From assembly GCF_000971275.1 (NCBI RefSeq), contig NZ_LAPV01000153.1, forward strand, positions 57,966-121,965: DNA of 64,000 bases. The letters run 5' to 3'. The translations under genes and the position numbers were made by a program. The DNA is from Devosia psychrophila. Lineage in GTDB: Bacteria; Pseudomonadota; Alphaproteobacteria; Rhizobiales; Devosiaceae. Shown in pieces: positions 37,099 through 46,563 of the stretch (its first letter is position 1; every line of letters begins with the position of its first letter). The notes beneath the pieces were generated by a model. That model had not been told where the DNA came from. It saw nothing but the letters and a program-made list of their open reading frames with translations, and did not search any database.

Positions 37099-40000
37099 AT
37101 GAACATGACCCAACGCGCCGTTTCCAGTGGCATCTCCCATAAGGCCAGAGTCAGGGCATTGCTGGCCTCGACGGCGCTGGTGGCCACCAATTTCGGCAAT
37201 CTGGCCCATGCCCAGGCCCTGCCGGACGGCGGCGCGGTTTCAGCCGGCAGTGCCACCATCGGCGCGGCGACCAATAATGGTCTTGTCATCAACCAGACCA
37301 GCGCCAATGCGGTGATCAACTGGCAGAGCTACAATATCGGCGGCGGCAACATCGTCACCTATGTGCAGCCCGATGCACTATCGGCCATCCTCAACCGCGT
37401 CACCGGATCGACCACCACCAGCATTGCCCGGTCAGCTCAAATACCAATGGCCAGGTCTATCTCATCAACCCCAATGGCATTGCCATCACCTCGACTGGCA
37501 CGGTCAATACTGGCGCCTTCGTGGCGTCGACATTGCGCATATCCGACGCGGACTTCATGGCGGGGCAGCGCAGCTTTACCGGCAATGGCGCTTCGGCTCC
37601 CGTTACCAATACCGGCACGATTACCATCGAGCGCGGTGGCTATATGGCGCTGATCGGCGGCTCGGTTGCCAATTCTGGCACCATCACCGTGCCCATGGGC
37701 GAGGCGGCGGTCGGGTCGGGCGGGCAGGCGACGCTGGACCTCTCCGGCGACGGGTTTCTGCAGGTTGCGCTCCCGACCCAGTGGCACGGCAGCGATGCGC
37801 TGGTTTCCAATAGCGGCACCATCTCGGCTGATAGCGGCATGGTTAAACTGACTGCGGCGGCGGCCAGTGACATGGCACGCCAGGCGGTCAATATGTCTGG
37901 CACAATCGAGGCGCGGGGCGTGTCCGGCCGCAGCGGCGATATCACGCTGTTCGGTGGCGAGGGCAAGGTTGTCGTCATGGGCCGCGTGGTCGTCAGAAAC
38001 ACCGAGGGCAAGGGCGGATCGGTGACCGTGGCGAGCCGCGAGATCGAACTGGCAACGGCGGTGATCGACGCCTCGGGCACGACCGGCGGCGGCACCATCC
38101 GCATTGGCGGCGAGCGCCAGGGCACTGGCACTCTGCTGCATGCCGAAACGCTGACGGTCGATGCCGGCACCAGCATCAACGCCAACGCCACCATCAGCGG
38201 CAATGGCGGCGAAGCTGAGGTCTCGGGCAAGGCTTTGCTGGCCTATACCGGCTTCACCGACCTGTCGGCCACCAATGGCGCCTTCGGCACGCTATTGCTC
38301 GATCCCTACAATGTGACAATCTCGACAGGGCCGACAGCAACCAGTCGGGCCTCACGGCCAGCGGCGATGACAGCGTCATCAATGCCGCGACGTTCCAAAA
38401 CGCGCTGTCCGGCGCCAATGTCATCGTGTCCACCGGCAGTAGCGGCGCACAGGCGGGCAATATCACCGTGGCCGCGCCGCTAAGCTGGACGGCCGGCACC
38501 ACGCTGACGCTGAACGCGGCCAACGACATCACCGTCAATGCGCCCATCAGTTTTGGCGGCGCGGCGGGCGCTGGGCTCAGCCTCAATGCCACCCATGCGC
38601 TGGCGATCAATTCAGCCATCACCATCAGAGGCATCGGCGCCCTGGCCTATGACGCGAGCTCGGCCGACAACCTGTCGTTTGGCCTGACGGGCAGCGGCTG
38701 TACGGCCGGCATCGCCTATCTGTCGTCCACCGGCAGCGCCTTGACCGCCGACGCTGGCGGCACGCTGAGCGTGAACGGCAGTGCCTACACCCTGGTCTAC
38801 ACGATGGCCCAACTCGATGGCATCGACGGGGTGGCGGCGAGCACGACAGCCGTCTCTCAATACGGCCTATCGGGCAAATATGCGCTGGCCGGCAATATCG
38901 ATGCCACCGGCACGACCTATACGGGGGCCTTGATCGGCTACGGGAGCACCATATTTTCCGGCGCACTGGAGCGGCTCGGCCACACTATCAGTTCAAAGAC
39001 CATCGAAGCGCCAGGTACGGACAACATCGGCCTTGTCGGGAAATCCTCCGGCACGCTGCGCGATATCGGCCTTGTCGGCGGCGGCGTGACAGGCCAATTA
39101 TACACCGGCGCGCTCCTCGGATACAACCAGAGTGGCACGATCGCGCAAGCTTAGGCCTCAGGCGGCGTCTCCAGTACAAACAATAACGTCGGCGGGCTCG
39201 TCGGAGCCAGCTTCAATGGAACGATCACGCAATCCTATGCCACGGGCATCGTCGCAGGCACCAACAGCGTTGGCGGGCTCGTCGGATTGAACCGCAACGC
39301 TGCGATCACGCAGTCCTACGCTACCGGCGGCGTAATAGGGAAGGATAAGGTCGGCGGACTCGTCGGATACACCGACGTCCACGGTACGATCATGCAGGCC
39401 TACGCCACGGGCAGCGTCTCGGGTATAAACAGCAACGTTGGCGGGCTCGTTGGAAACAACTTCCTAGGCACGATGACGCAGGCCTACGCTACGGGCAGCG
39501 TTTCCGGCCTAGACAACGCCGGCGGGCTTGTCGGGTACAACGCGGGCACGATTACGCAGTCCTACGTCACGGGCGGCGTCTCGACGCAAAACTCTGTCGG
39601 CGGGCTCGTTGGATACGATGGCGGGAGCGCGGTCACGGATAGCTACTGGGACATCGAGACCAGCGGGCAATCGTCGGGTGTGGGCGGAACCGGCCTGACC
39701 ACGGCGGAGGCGCGTCAGGCCTCTTCCTACGCTGGCTGGGATTTCACCAATGTCTGGTTTCAGTCGGGCGACATGCGGCTGATCCTGCGCTCGGAAGCCG
39801 CCACCCCGGTCAACGGCGTCACCACCATCACCAACCTGCATCAGCTCGCGCTGGTCGGCGCCAACCTGTCGGGCAGCTATGTGCTCGGCGCGAACATCGA
39901 CGCCTCGGCAAGCGCCGGCGCCGATGCCGCCGGCATCCGGAGCGCGAAGGGATTCGTGCCGATCGGGCCAGCCTATGCCACCGGCGCGATCAGCGGAGGA

Positions 40001-40923
40001 AACATTGTTGGTGGTCTCATCGGCCAGAACTATGGAGCGGCCAATCAGGCATATGCCAGCGGGTCCGTCAGCGGCGGGGGGGCAGTCGGGGGCGTCATCG
40101 GCCAAAACTACGAAGCGGTCGATCAGGCATATGCAACGGGGGCGGTCAGCGCGTCTGGAAGCCAGGGTGGCCTCATCGGCGACAACTACGTTACCGTTAC
40201 ATCGAGCTACTTGGATACGCAGACGAGCGGGCTGGTGAACGGCGTCGGCAGCGGGTCGTCTTCCGGCGCGACCGGCCTGACCACGGCGCGAATGCGGAAC
40301 CCCTTTACCTTCATTGATACCGGCTGGAATTTCGCCAATATCTGGGCCACGCCGAAGGCGGGCGGCGCGCCGCTGCTGCGCAGCCTGGTCATCGATCCGA
40401 GCTACGACTATTACATCCGCCTGTCGGGCAATATGTCCGCCACCTATGGCGACACGATCGGCACGTCCGGCATCGCGCGCGCCGGCGTCGGAGTTGGCAA
40501 TGTCAGTGTCGGCTGGGGCAGCGCGATTTCTGCCACGACCAATGTCGGCAACTACGCCTATGGGGACAGCAACGTGCTGGCGCTGACCTATTCCGCCGGC
40601 GTGGCAGGCGATTATTACCTCGATTTTGGCGCGGATGCGCTGTCCGTCGCCCAGCGGGCCATCACCGTGACGGCGGATGCCCAGTCCAAAACTTATGGCA
40701 ACGCCAATGCGGCGCTGACCAACACGGTAGGCGGCAGTGGCCTCGTCAACAACGACACCTTGAGCGGCTCGCTTTCGACCATGGGGGCCAGTTCTCCAAT
40801 GTCGGCGTCTATGGGATAGGTTTAGGCTCATTGCCAATGCCAACTATGCCATCAGCTACATCCGTGCGGACCTAACTGTCATCCGGCGCGACATTGCGGT
40901 GACGGCAAATGATCTGGCCCGCT
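37099..40923 (+). pseudogene. Two-partner secretion adhesin TpsA (filamentous haemagglutinin type), frameshifted
   Basis: Exported adhesin with signal peptide (SHKARVRALLASTALVATNF) and the TPS secretion domain (VINWQSYNIGGGNIVTYVQP, NRVTGSTTTSI). The original protein can be followed across at least five lesions: two single-base expansions at 37427-37429 and 37439-37441, which move the frame by two; a one-base loss near 38328; an in-frame TAG at 39152; and two further shifts near 40783 and 40832. Pieces include haemagglutinin repeats, GLUG repeats (39178-39650 and 39965-40240) and MBG-like domains with a YGDT or YGNA motif. The last piece ends at TAA 40921-40923. Most shifts fall in homopolymers, so sequencing error is a rival explanation. 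Confidence 0.85.
39178..39650 (+). repeat. Tandem GLUG-motif repeats in the TpsA pseudogene
   Basis: Six units of about 66-84 bases encode copies of VGGLVGxNxGTITQSYATG. They are diverged at DNA level but keep the motif, with no stop inside this block. Three looser copies follow at 39965-40240 (GGLIGQNYGAANQAYASG). GLUG repeats are typical of bacterial surface adhesins. This is protein repetition, not CRISPR: there are no unique spacers. Confidence 0.8.
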
Positions 40924-41203
40924 AATGTCGGCTGAACATTCGGCAAGGCGCGTTCTGCCGCCCTGCCACCCAGCGCCGGCCAGGTTTGGGCCAGCTCTGG
41001 TGAAAGCGGCACCGAGAGCCGCGAGAACGCCGTAGTCTGTCTCGACGGCGGCGGCTGCGTTGCCGTCCCGTGACGTACATCAAATTAAAGCCCACCGCCG
41101 AGGCAGCATTGCCGCAATGTGGCTCGACCGCTGACCTGAAGGACTTTGAAATACGCATCGAACGTCGCCCGCTCTGGAATTCCTTGGCCTCGTCCTGCTG
41201 TCG
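40924..41203. other. Degraded coding remnants between tpsA and the IalB-like gene
   Basis: About 280 bases with fragments that look formerly coding (for example ENAVVCLDGGGCVAVP, then TYIKLKPTAEAALPQCGSTA in another frame), broken by stops. No complete gene can be supported. It is probably part of the same decayed locus as its two neighbours. Confidence 0.4.
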
Positions 41204-41686
41204 ATGACGGGTGCAGGTGCCGCTGTGGCGGCTCCCCTGCCAGGCGGCGCCAGTTCACTGGTCGAGACCTACAATGACTGGAGTGTTGTCTGCCAGGCCG
41301 CAGGAGACGTCACCGCCTGCGTGGTCCGGCAGGTGCAAAGCAATAGCCAGACCAACCAACACCTCCTGACCATCGAGATTGCCAGGGATGGGACCGACAA
41401 GCTCACCGGCGTCTTGCTGCTGCCGCTTGGCCTGTCGCTGGCGCAGGGCGCTCAGCTCAAGATCGGCGAAACGACAATCGGCGGCATGCGCGTGTTCTCC
41501 ACCTGCATCCAGCAGGGTTGCCTCGCGCCGTTCGACATCACCGATGAGACCCTTGCCGAACTCCGGGCCGGCAAGACTCTCGACGTCACCGTGTCGGCAG
41601 CCAACCCAGTCTAGCCCCTCGCTTTCAACATTTCCCTGCAGGGCCTATCCAATGCCCTCGACCGCTTGGCTGACCGGACGAAATAG
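41204..41686 (+). pseudogene. Invasion-associated locus B (IalB)-like protein, prematurely stopped
   Basis: The frame encodes an IalB-family periplasmic protein: YNDWSVVCQAAGDVTACVVR, DKLTGVLLLPLGLSLAQGAQ and GMRVFSTCIQQGCLAPFDIT are typical of the family, including its cysteines. A TAG at 41612 stops translation after 136 residues, and the same frame continues with the expected C-terminal strand and helix (FNISLQGLSNALDRLADRTK) to a TAG at 41684. The N-terminus is also short: the hydrophobic signal (EFLGLVLLSMTGAGAAVAAP) extends upstream of the only ATG and is cut off by a TGA. Both ends therefore look damaged. Confidence 0.7.
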
Positions 41687-42131
41687 CGACGCCCATCGTC
41701 CGGCGGACTTCTGTCGGCCGGCCGCAATGATGTTCTTGTGTCTTTATTGGGTATGGCAGAGAGAATGGCATGCTCTCACCAAGTTCTAAAACTCCCGGAA
41801 ATTCCGGGGTTCGAACTGAGCTCTAGGGCATTTGTGTACACGTCGCGCGACCATGCCCAACAGGGCGGTATCCCTTGGGTAGGGCACTTCGCACTCCGAG
41901 CGATCGACCGATCGACCGATCGACCGATCGTCCAGACAATGACCCGGGGTCACCTGGCCCGTCCTCTTCATCACCTCCGCGACTGCCGGCAGCACGGTGG
42001 GAGGAGGACTGTCCTCGCAGCCGAGTTATTCGAAGAGCAGACATCAGTTGTATGGCTGTTCGGAGCCCTAAGCAGCCAGGCCATTTTTCGTTCCGCTCAG
42101 TGAAGAATATCTGCACAGAACGTCGATACCT
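41687..42131. other. Intergenic stretch with an 8-base tandem repeat
   Basis: No gene is supported in these 445 bases. At 41901-41930 the unit CGATCGAC is repeated 3.75 times, giving four CGATCG palindromes 8 bases apart. Short frames crossing the repeat (for example SDRPIDRSTDRP) are low-complexity and have no other support. Confidence 0.6.
41901..41930. repeat. Tandem octamer CGATCGAC x 3.75
   Basis: Exact repetition over 30 bases in non-coding DNA. Each unit contains the palindrome CGATCG. Repeats of this kind can change copy number by slippage; no function is evident. Confidence 0.8.
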
Positions 42132-42512
42132 CTACTCGAGTGGAGAAGCGTCCCGTCCCGTGAGCGTGCGGATAAGATCAGCCACGACGCCTGGGGAATA
42201 CGGTTTACCGACGAAAAGACCATCAGGCGGGAGGTCCGACGGTTTGACGTCGCGATGTCCCGAGGTCACGATGATATCGATCGGGGGCCATGCAGACTTG
42301 ACCATGGCTGCCAGTTCAAGCCCATCGACATCGCCAGGCATATCTACGTCCGTGAACAGGCATTCGAACCGCGTTCCGGACTTAAATATGTCGATGGCCT
42401 CGCGAGCGTTGGCGGCCTCCATGACGTCCAGGCCAAAATCGGTGAGGTCTGCAACCGTGGCCATTCGCAGCAGCGCCTCGTCTTCGACGACCAATACTGT
42501 GATCTTTGCCAT
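42132..42512 (-). CDS. Stand-alone response regulator receiver protein
   Basis: A 126-residue single receiver domain (start 42512, MAKITVLVVEDEAL) with the acidic pair Glu10/Asp11, phosphoacceptor Asp55 (LFTDVDMPG), Ser84 (VTSGH) and Lys103 (FVGKPY). There is no output domain, so it acts by protein contact or phosphate relay, as CpdR- and DivK-like proteins do. No histidine kinase is adjacent. It precedes the ferritin-like pair on the same strand but is separated from it by a terminator. Confidence 0.87.
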   Translation of the reverse strand: MAKITVLVVEDEALLRMATVADLTDFGLDVMEAANAREAIDIFKSGTRFECLFTDVDMPGDVDGLELAAMVKSAWPPIDIIVTSGHRDVKPSDLPPDGLFVGKPYSPGVVADLIRTLTGRDASPLE

Positions 42513-42605
42513 AAAGCACTCCAACAATGCATAGCCCTAACGCCAAGACCAGCGTAACGATCCTTGCAATCTCGAGCACCCAGCGGAGTCCAAGCGCTTC
42601 CTCAT

Positions 42606-42636
42606 GAAAAACGCCGCCCCGGAACCAGGGCGGCGT
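42606..42636 (-). terminator. Rho-independent terminator of the ferritin-like operon
   Basis: On the minus strand ACGCCGCCC pairs with GGGCGGCGT across an 8-base loop and is followed by TTTTC. It lies about 40 bases after the stop of the ferritin-like gene at 42674 and ends that two-gene operon. Confidence 0.85.
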
Positions 42637-42673
42637 CAAGTCAGGAGGTCAACTCTCGCTTTTTTAGTCGGCT

Positions 42674-43336
42674 CTAGGCGAGGAAGGGCCCGGCTGCGTC
42701 TAACACTTCTTGCTTGGTCATTGGCTCGTCGAATGCGCCATCCCAAGGCTTCTTGCCACCGATCTTACGGACAATGGCCGCATGCCGGGCTTCGACCGAG
42801 TGGATCTGCAGCGCGGCAGTCAGGATGTCGTCGTTGGGGGCCAATACACCGGCCTGGCCCTTATATGCGGCCACGCCCAGATCCTCGAAAGTCTGGCTCA
42901 GGGTCAGATACGTGTCGAAATTGGTGAGCGCGTCAGCATACTTGCCGCCAGCGGTGAGGTCGAGTTCGGGGCGCTCGATGGCGGCACTGCCCAAAGCGGT
43001 GGTCAGGAACGACACGTGAGCGGCTTCGTGCTTGCCGATCTGGTTGAAGATCCCGACATATTCCTCGGGGATCAGGCCGGGAGCATCAAGACCGGAACGG
43101 TAAAACGCGTCCTCAATGTGCTCAAGGGTCAGTGCGAACACCAGGACGTCGACGATGTCCTGCGGCAGTTCCTGCCCGAAGGCGTTCTGGGCCGTCATGG
43201 CCAGCAAGATTGGGGCAGACGCCATCAGGCCGAGCTTGGCAGCAGAACCGCGGAAGAACTCCCGGCGATTGGACACAAGGATGTCCTTGATCTCGGGGTC
43301 GAGGGCGGCGATCAGATTGTTGGTTTGGATGGTCAT
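42674..43336 (-). CDS. Exported ferritin-like domain protein (second of pair)
   Basis: A 220-residue protein (start 43336, MTIQTNN) with a Tat-type leader (SNRREFFRGSAAKLGLMASA) then a four-helix bundle. Candidate diiron ligands lie in the expected order: Glu in LTLEHIEDAFY, Glu and His in GKHEAAHVSFL, Glu in TFEDLGVAAY and Glu/His in HSVEARHAAIVR. The family is annotated as ferritin-like and its activity is not established; iron oxidation, rubrerythrin-like peroxidase or stress protection are all possible. It lies 11 bases after its homologue at 43348-43998 and is followed by a terminator. Confidence 0.83.
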   Translation of the reverse strand: MTIQTNNLIAALDPEIKDILVSNRREFFRGSAAKLGLMASAPILLAMTAQNAFGQELPQDIVDVLVFALTLEHIEDAFYRSGLDAPGLIPEEYVGIFNQIGKHEAAHVSFLTTALGSAAIERPELDLTAGGKYADALTNFDTYLTLSQTFEDLGVAAYKGQAGVLAPNDDILTAALQIHSVEARHAAIVRKIGGKKPWDGAFDEPMTKQEVLDAAGPFLA

Positions 43337-43347
43337 GATGTTGCTCC

Positions 43348-43998
43348 TCAAACCAGCGACATTGCGGTGACTTCGGTGGTGATGAATGGATCCGCCGCCT
43401 TGAGGACCGTAGCCGGGTCGTTCACGACGTCGAGGCCGTTCTCATCGACGATATCATCGCCGGCGAAGGACACGCTGTTGGGATTAAGCAGGTCGCGGAT
43501 GGCAGCGGCGTGGCGGGCCTCCACCGAGACGATGCGACCGGCTTCGGCGAGGTAGGCAACGTCTTCGATCAGCTTGCCGGCGCCGTTGTAGGCAGAAACG
43601 CCAAGGTCTTCGAACACCATTGCGGTACCCAACACGCTGGCACGATCGGTGAAGTCGACTGCAGAGAAGTCGACCTCAAGCGCCGGGATGGCACCATCGG
43701 CAAGCGCACCCTTCAGGAAGTCACGGTGCTCGACTTCATGATCGCGGATGTCGGTGAGGAGTGCGGTTTCCTCGTCGGTGATCCCCTCGTAAGGGGTCTC
43801 GATCACCTGGGTGTAGAAGGCCGCCTCGAGCTGTTCGAGTGCGTAGGCATAGTTCAGAATACCGACATCACCTTCACCGAGATCGGCGGCCATGGCGGCG
43901 GTTATCCCGAAATTGGGAAGGAGACTACCTGCGACCATGACGGTGGCGGTGACTCCAGACCATTTTAGAAGGCGACGGCGAGACATCGAATTTTGCAT
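43348..43998 (-). CDS. Exported ferritin-like domain protein (first of pair)
   Basis: A 216-residue homologue of the next gene. The start is taken at 43998, or at the ATG four codons later, which begins MSRRRLLKWSGVTATVMVAG, a twin-arginine leader ending before AAMAADLG. The four-helix bundle keeps the possible metal ligands (YALEQLEAAFY, RDHEVEHRDFL, VFEDLGVSAY, VSVEARHAAAIR). A folded, metal-loaded protein exported by the Tat route fits a diiron protein. The two genes form an operon and are similar enough to suggest an old duplication. Confidence 0.83.
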   Translation of the reverse strand: MQNSMSRRRLLKWSGVTATVMVAGSLLPNFGITAAMAADLGEGDVGILNYAYALEQLEAAFYTQVIETPYEGITDEETALLTDIRDHEVEHRDFLKGALADGAIPALEVDFSAVDFTDRASVLGTAMVFEDLGVSAYNGAGKLIEDVAYLAEAGRIVSVEARHAAAIRDLLNPNSVSFAGDDIVDENGLDVVNDPATVLKAADPFITTEVTAMSLV

Positions 43999-44226
43999 TT
44001 TGTGTTCCGAAGCGCTGTTGAATCTACAGCCCGTAAACGCCACGAACCGCCAATAGCCCAATCAAATCCTCCCAATGATGAACAAATATTGTTGATGGAA
44101 CCATATTGTTAATCGGGATTAGCACCAAACAACAGTGGTCTCTCGAAGCATTTTTTCGCTCCCAATCAAAATTGGTAGCTAACATTTATTATCAATAACG
44201 GGGGGTCTATTCGACCTAGACTGATG

Positions 44227-44706
44227 CTAGCGTCGCTCTGGCAGCCGCGGAGGGCGGTGTGCGACCAATATTTCAAGAGCTGCCCTTGCGGCACGCGCGA
44301 GATCGTCCGCAGCAGCCGGTTTGCTCACCCAGGCTCCATGCGCAAAGGGGGTGCATGCATACTTGCCGGGTTGATCCCCGGAGTGGACCAAGAACCGGAT
44401 GTTACCCTCAACCAAGCGCAGGACAACATCGGTACACGGGCCGTCTCGCAACTCGATGTCGACGATGACCACATCGGGCAAGTACTGATCCAGCCAACCA
44501 TGCGCTGCTTCGCACGACATAAGGTTGATAACCTCAAAGCCTGCGCCCTCCAATGTCATCTCGACGTCCATTGCGATCAGAGGTTCGTCTTCGAGCAACA
44601 GGGCGACTGGACGCCGAAACCCTTGTACCGGGCCGGCAACAGAAGCCAACACGGGGTACGGGTCGACAGTTTTGATCTGGAGACTGATCTCAATGTGCTC
44701 TGTCAT
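44227..44706 (-). CDS. Receiver-domain response regulator
   Basis: A 159-residue protein with a 30-residue N-terminal extension and one receiver domain: Glu39/Asp40 (LLLEDEPL), Asp83 (VIVDIEL), Ser109 (VHSGD) and Lys129 (WVSKPA). There is no DNA-binding output domain. The start at 44706 (MTEHIEI) is preferred over the upstream ATG at 44748. It is divergent from the Crp/Fnr gene, sharing a short promoter region, which suggests linked regulation. Its kinase is not in the immediate neighbourhood. Confidence 0.83.
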   Translation of the reverse strand: MTEHIEISLQIKTVDPYPVLASVAGPVQGFRRPVALLLEDEPLIAMDVEMTLEGAGFEVINLMSCEAAHGWLDQYLPDVVIVDIELRDGPCTDVVLRLVEGNIRFLVHSGDQPGKYACTPFAHGAWVSKPAAADDLARAARAALEILVAHRPPRLPERR

Positions 44707-44933
44707 GGTCAGCACTCTACCGGACAGATCACGACGCGTGTGCAACATGGATCATGTACAGGAAAATTGCTTGTGCAGCGCCTGCTTACTTTTCAGTCGA
44801 AACGTCCGGACTCAAGCTGGCGCTGATGGATTGCAGCATTTGGATCGACTTCTGCAAGTATTTTAGCTCAAATCAATATTCGACAATAACTTTGAACAAT
44901 GTCAATGTGAACTGCGCCATGACAGGGTGTTTC

Positions 44934-45656
44934 ATGACAAACCGCTTCGTCGACAAGCTGAATGGCTTCAGTAAACTGAGATCTGAAGAGGTCGCAGCAT
45001 TGTTTGCGGCGACTGCGCAAGCCAAGGAAATTCCAATAAAAACAGACCTGATCCGGGAGGGAGACCAGCCGGGTCCGGTGCTCGTCATGCTCAAGGGTTG
45101 GGCGTGCCGCTACAAGATTTTGCCCAATGGTACCCGTCAGGTGCTGGCCTATCTGATGCCCGGAGATTGCTGCGATCTCCATATCGGTCTGCTTGCAGAA
45201 ATGGACCATAGCATCCAGGTCATTACTCCAGCCCTCGTCGCCACAATCGGGCGTCTGGAGATGGACGAGATTATGGACCAACATCGCGGTATCGCGAAGG
45301 CTATGTATCTGGCACAGCTCATCGACGAAGGCATAATGCGGGCTTGGATTACCAGCATGGGACGCCGCAGCAGTGTGGAGCGCGTTGCCCACCTGATGTG
45401 CGAGCTTTATCTACGCGCACGCAATATCGGGCTAATAGACGGGGACGAACTTGAACTCCCGCTGTCACAGTTGCTGCTGGCAGACTCGCTAGGGATGACG
45501 CCCGTTCACCTGAACAGGGTGCTTAAGGTGTTGCGCGAGAGCCAAGCCATGATAATTTCCCGCGGCACCTTAAACATCAAGGATCCTCGCAAGCTCGTTA
45601 AGATCGCGGGGTTCGACGAGAACTACCTGCACAGGCGGCTGCGCGTAACTGTTTAG
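44934..45656 (+). CDS. Crp/Fnr family transcriptional regulator
   Basis: A 240-residue regulator from the start at 44934 (MTNRFVDKLNGFSKL); in-frame ATGs at 44919 and 44754 exist. The N-terminal cyclic-nucleotide-binding-like domain (about 10-140; IREGDQPGPVLVMLKGWACR, YLMPGDCCDLHIGL) is followed by a winged helix (about 150-225; LPLSQLLLADSLGMTPVHLN RVLKVL). It lacks the N-terminal cysteine cluster of oxygen-sensing FNR, and the cAMP-contact signature is incomplete, so the effector is unknown. It is divergent from a receiver protein and near the ferritin-like operon. Confidence 0.87.
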   Translation: MTNRFVDKLNGFSKLRSEEVAALFAATAQAKEIPIKTDLIREGDQPGPVLVMLKGWACRYKILPNGTRQVLAYLMPGDCCDLHIGLLAEMDHSIQVITPALVATIGRLEMDEIMDQHRGIAKAMYLAQLIDEGIMRAWITSMGRRSSVERVAHLMCELYLRARNIGLIDGDELELPLSQLLLADSLGMTPVHLNRVLKVLRESQAMIISRGTLNIKDPRKLVKIAGFDENYLHRRLRVTV

Positions 45657-46563
45657 TGTAGCTGGGATGAGGGCGGCCAATGCCGCTTGATGGCATGAAC
45701 ACTATCTTCAAGCGCTGCGGGTTTCCCGACCAATCTCACTGACTGAACTGGAGCCTACGTAAAGTGATTTATGCCCCAGAGTAAACAGTGATGGGCGGCA
45801 TAGTTCTGTCTAGGGTGCCGGTGCGTCACAGCCGATACATCAAAGTTTTCTGAAATTCAGGATACTGAATGCATTTCGATGACGACGCTCATCCCCTATG
45901 GAAATTAAAGAATTTACGCCGGTCACTGAATGCGGCAGGTGTTGCCCTCCGGGCTTTCCATTTCTCGTGGAAATCGAGGATCTCCACGACCATGTAGATG
46001 AGGTTCTTAAAACCGAGCCCGTTGGTAGCTGTCGGGAAGGCGAGTTGCGTACTCGCCGTCGCCGAGCACGTAGTGGCTTTCGCGTCTCCAGATGTCCCTG
46101 CACCAGATAAGCAAGAAAACCAACGTGATTTCTGGACGAAGACGTCAGCGCTCTATGCACCGGTCCAATCAATGATGCTAGCTGACGCCCGAGCGTTTAT
46201 CTATGGCGAAAGCCTGCAATGTTTAGCCCCCCGCTGGATCGCTTTCTGCCAGCTCAATTATCGATGCGAATGCAGCACGAATATATCCTTCGTGCTGGCT
46301 TTAGGATGCGAAAGCCAAGTGATTTTTAGCAGTTGCGCCGGCTTTATGTCTGGGCGGACGCGACGCTCGAGTGTTTGATGCCATTGTAAATTTCTTGCAT
46401 TTTAAGCCTTGTCGCTTTGGCCACCGACCATCGTAAGCCCCACCCAACATGTCAATTTTACGACAGCGCCGGCAACGCCAAAGCAACACTCTTCAGTTAG
46501 CTAATACCCAATTCGATCAATCGCTTGCATGCAAGCGGTCAGTCTCATTGGATAGGAACAGCG
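45657..46563. other. Long intergenic stretch without a supported gene
   Basis: About 900 bases between the Crp/Fnr gene and the GGDEF-EAL gene, clearly lower in GC than the flanks. On the minus strand at about 45896-46120 a frame reads like protein (GLGFKNLIYMVVEILDFHEK) after an Ala/Thr-rich leader, but it lacks a clear start and ribosome-binding site and I cannot place it. No tRNA-like fold or IS end was recognised. The promoter of the GGDEF-EAL gene must lie in the last part. Confidence 0.45.

Noticed and set aside
39178..40240. Repeat array that could be mistaken for CRISPR or a minisatellite
   Set aside because: The units encode GLUG protein motifs, diverge at DNA level and have no unique spacers of constant length.
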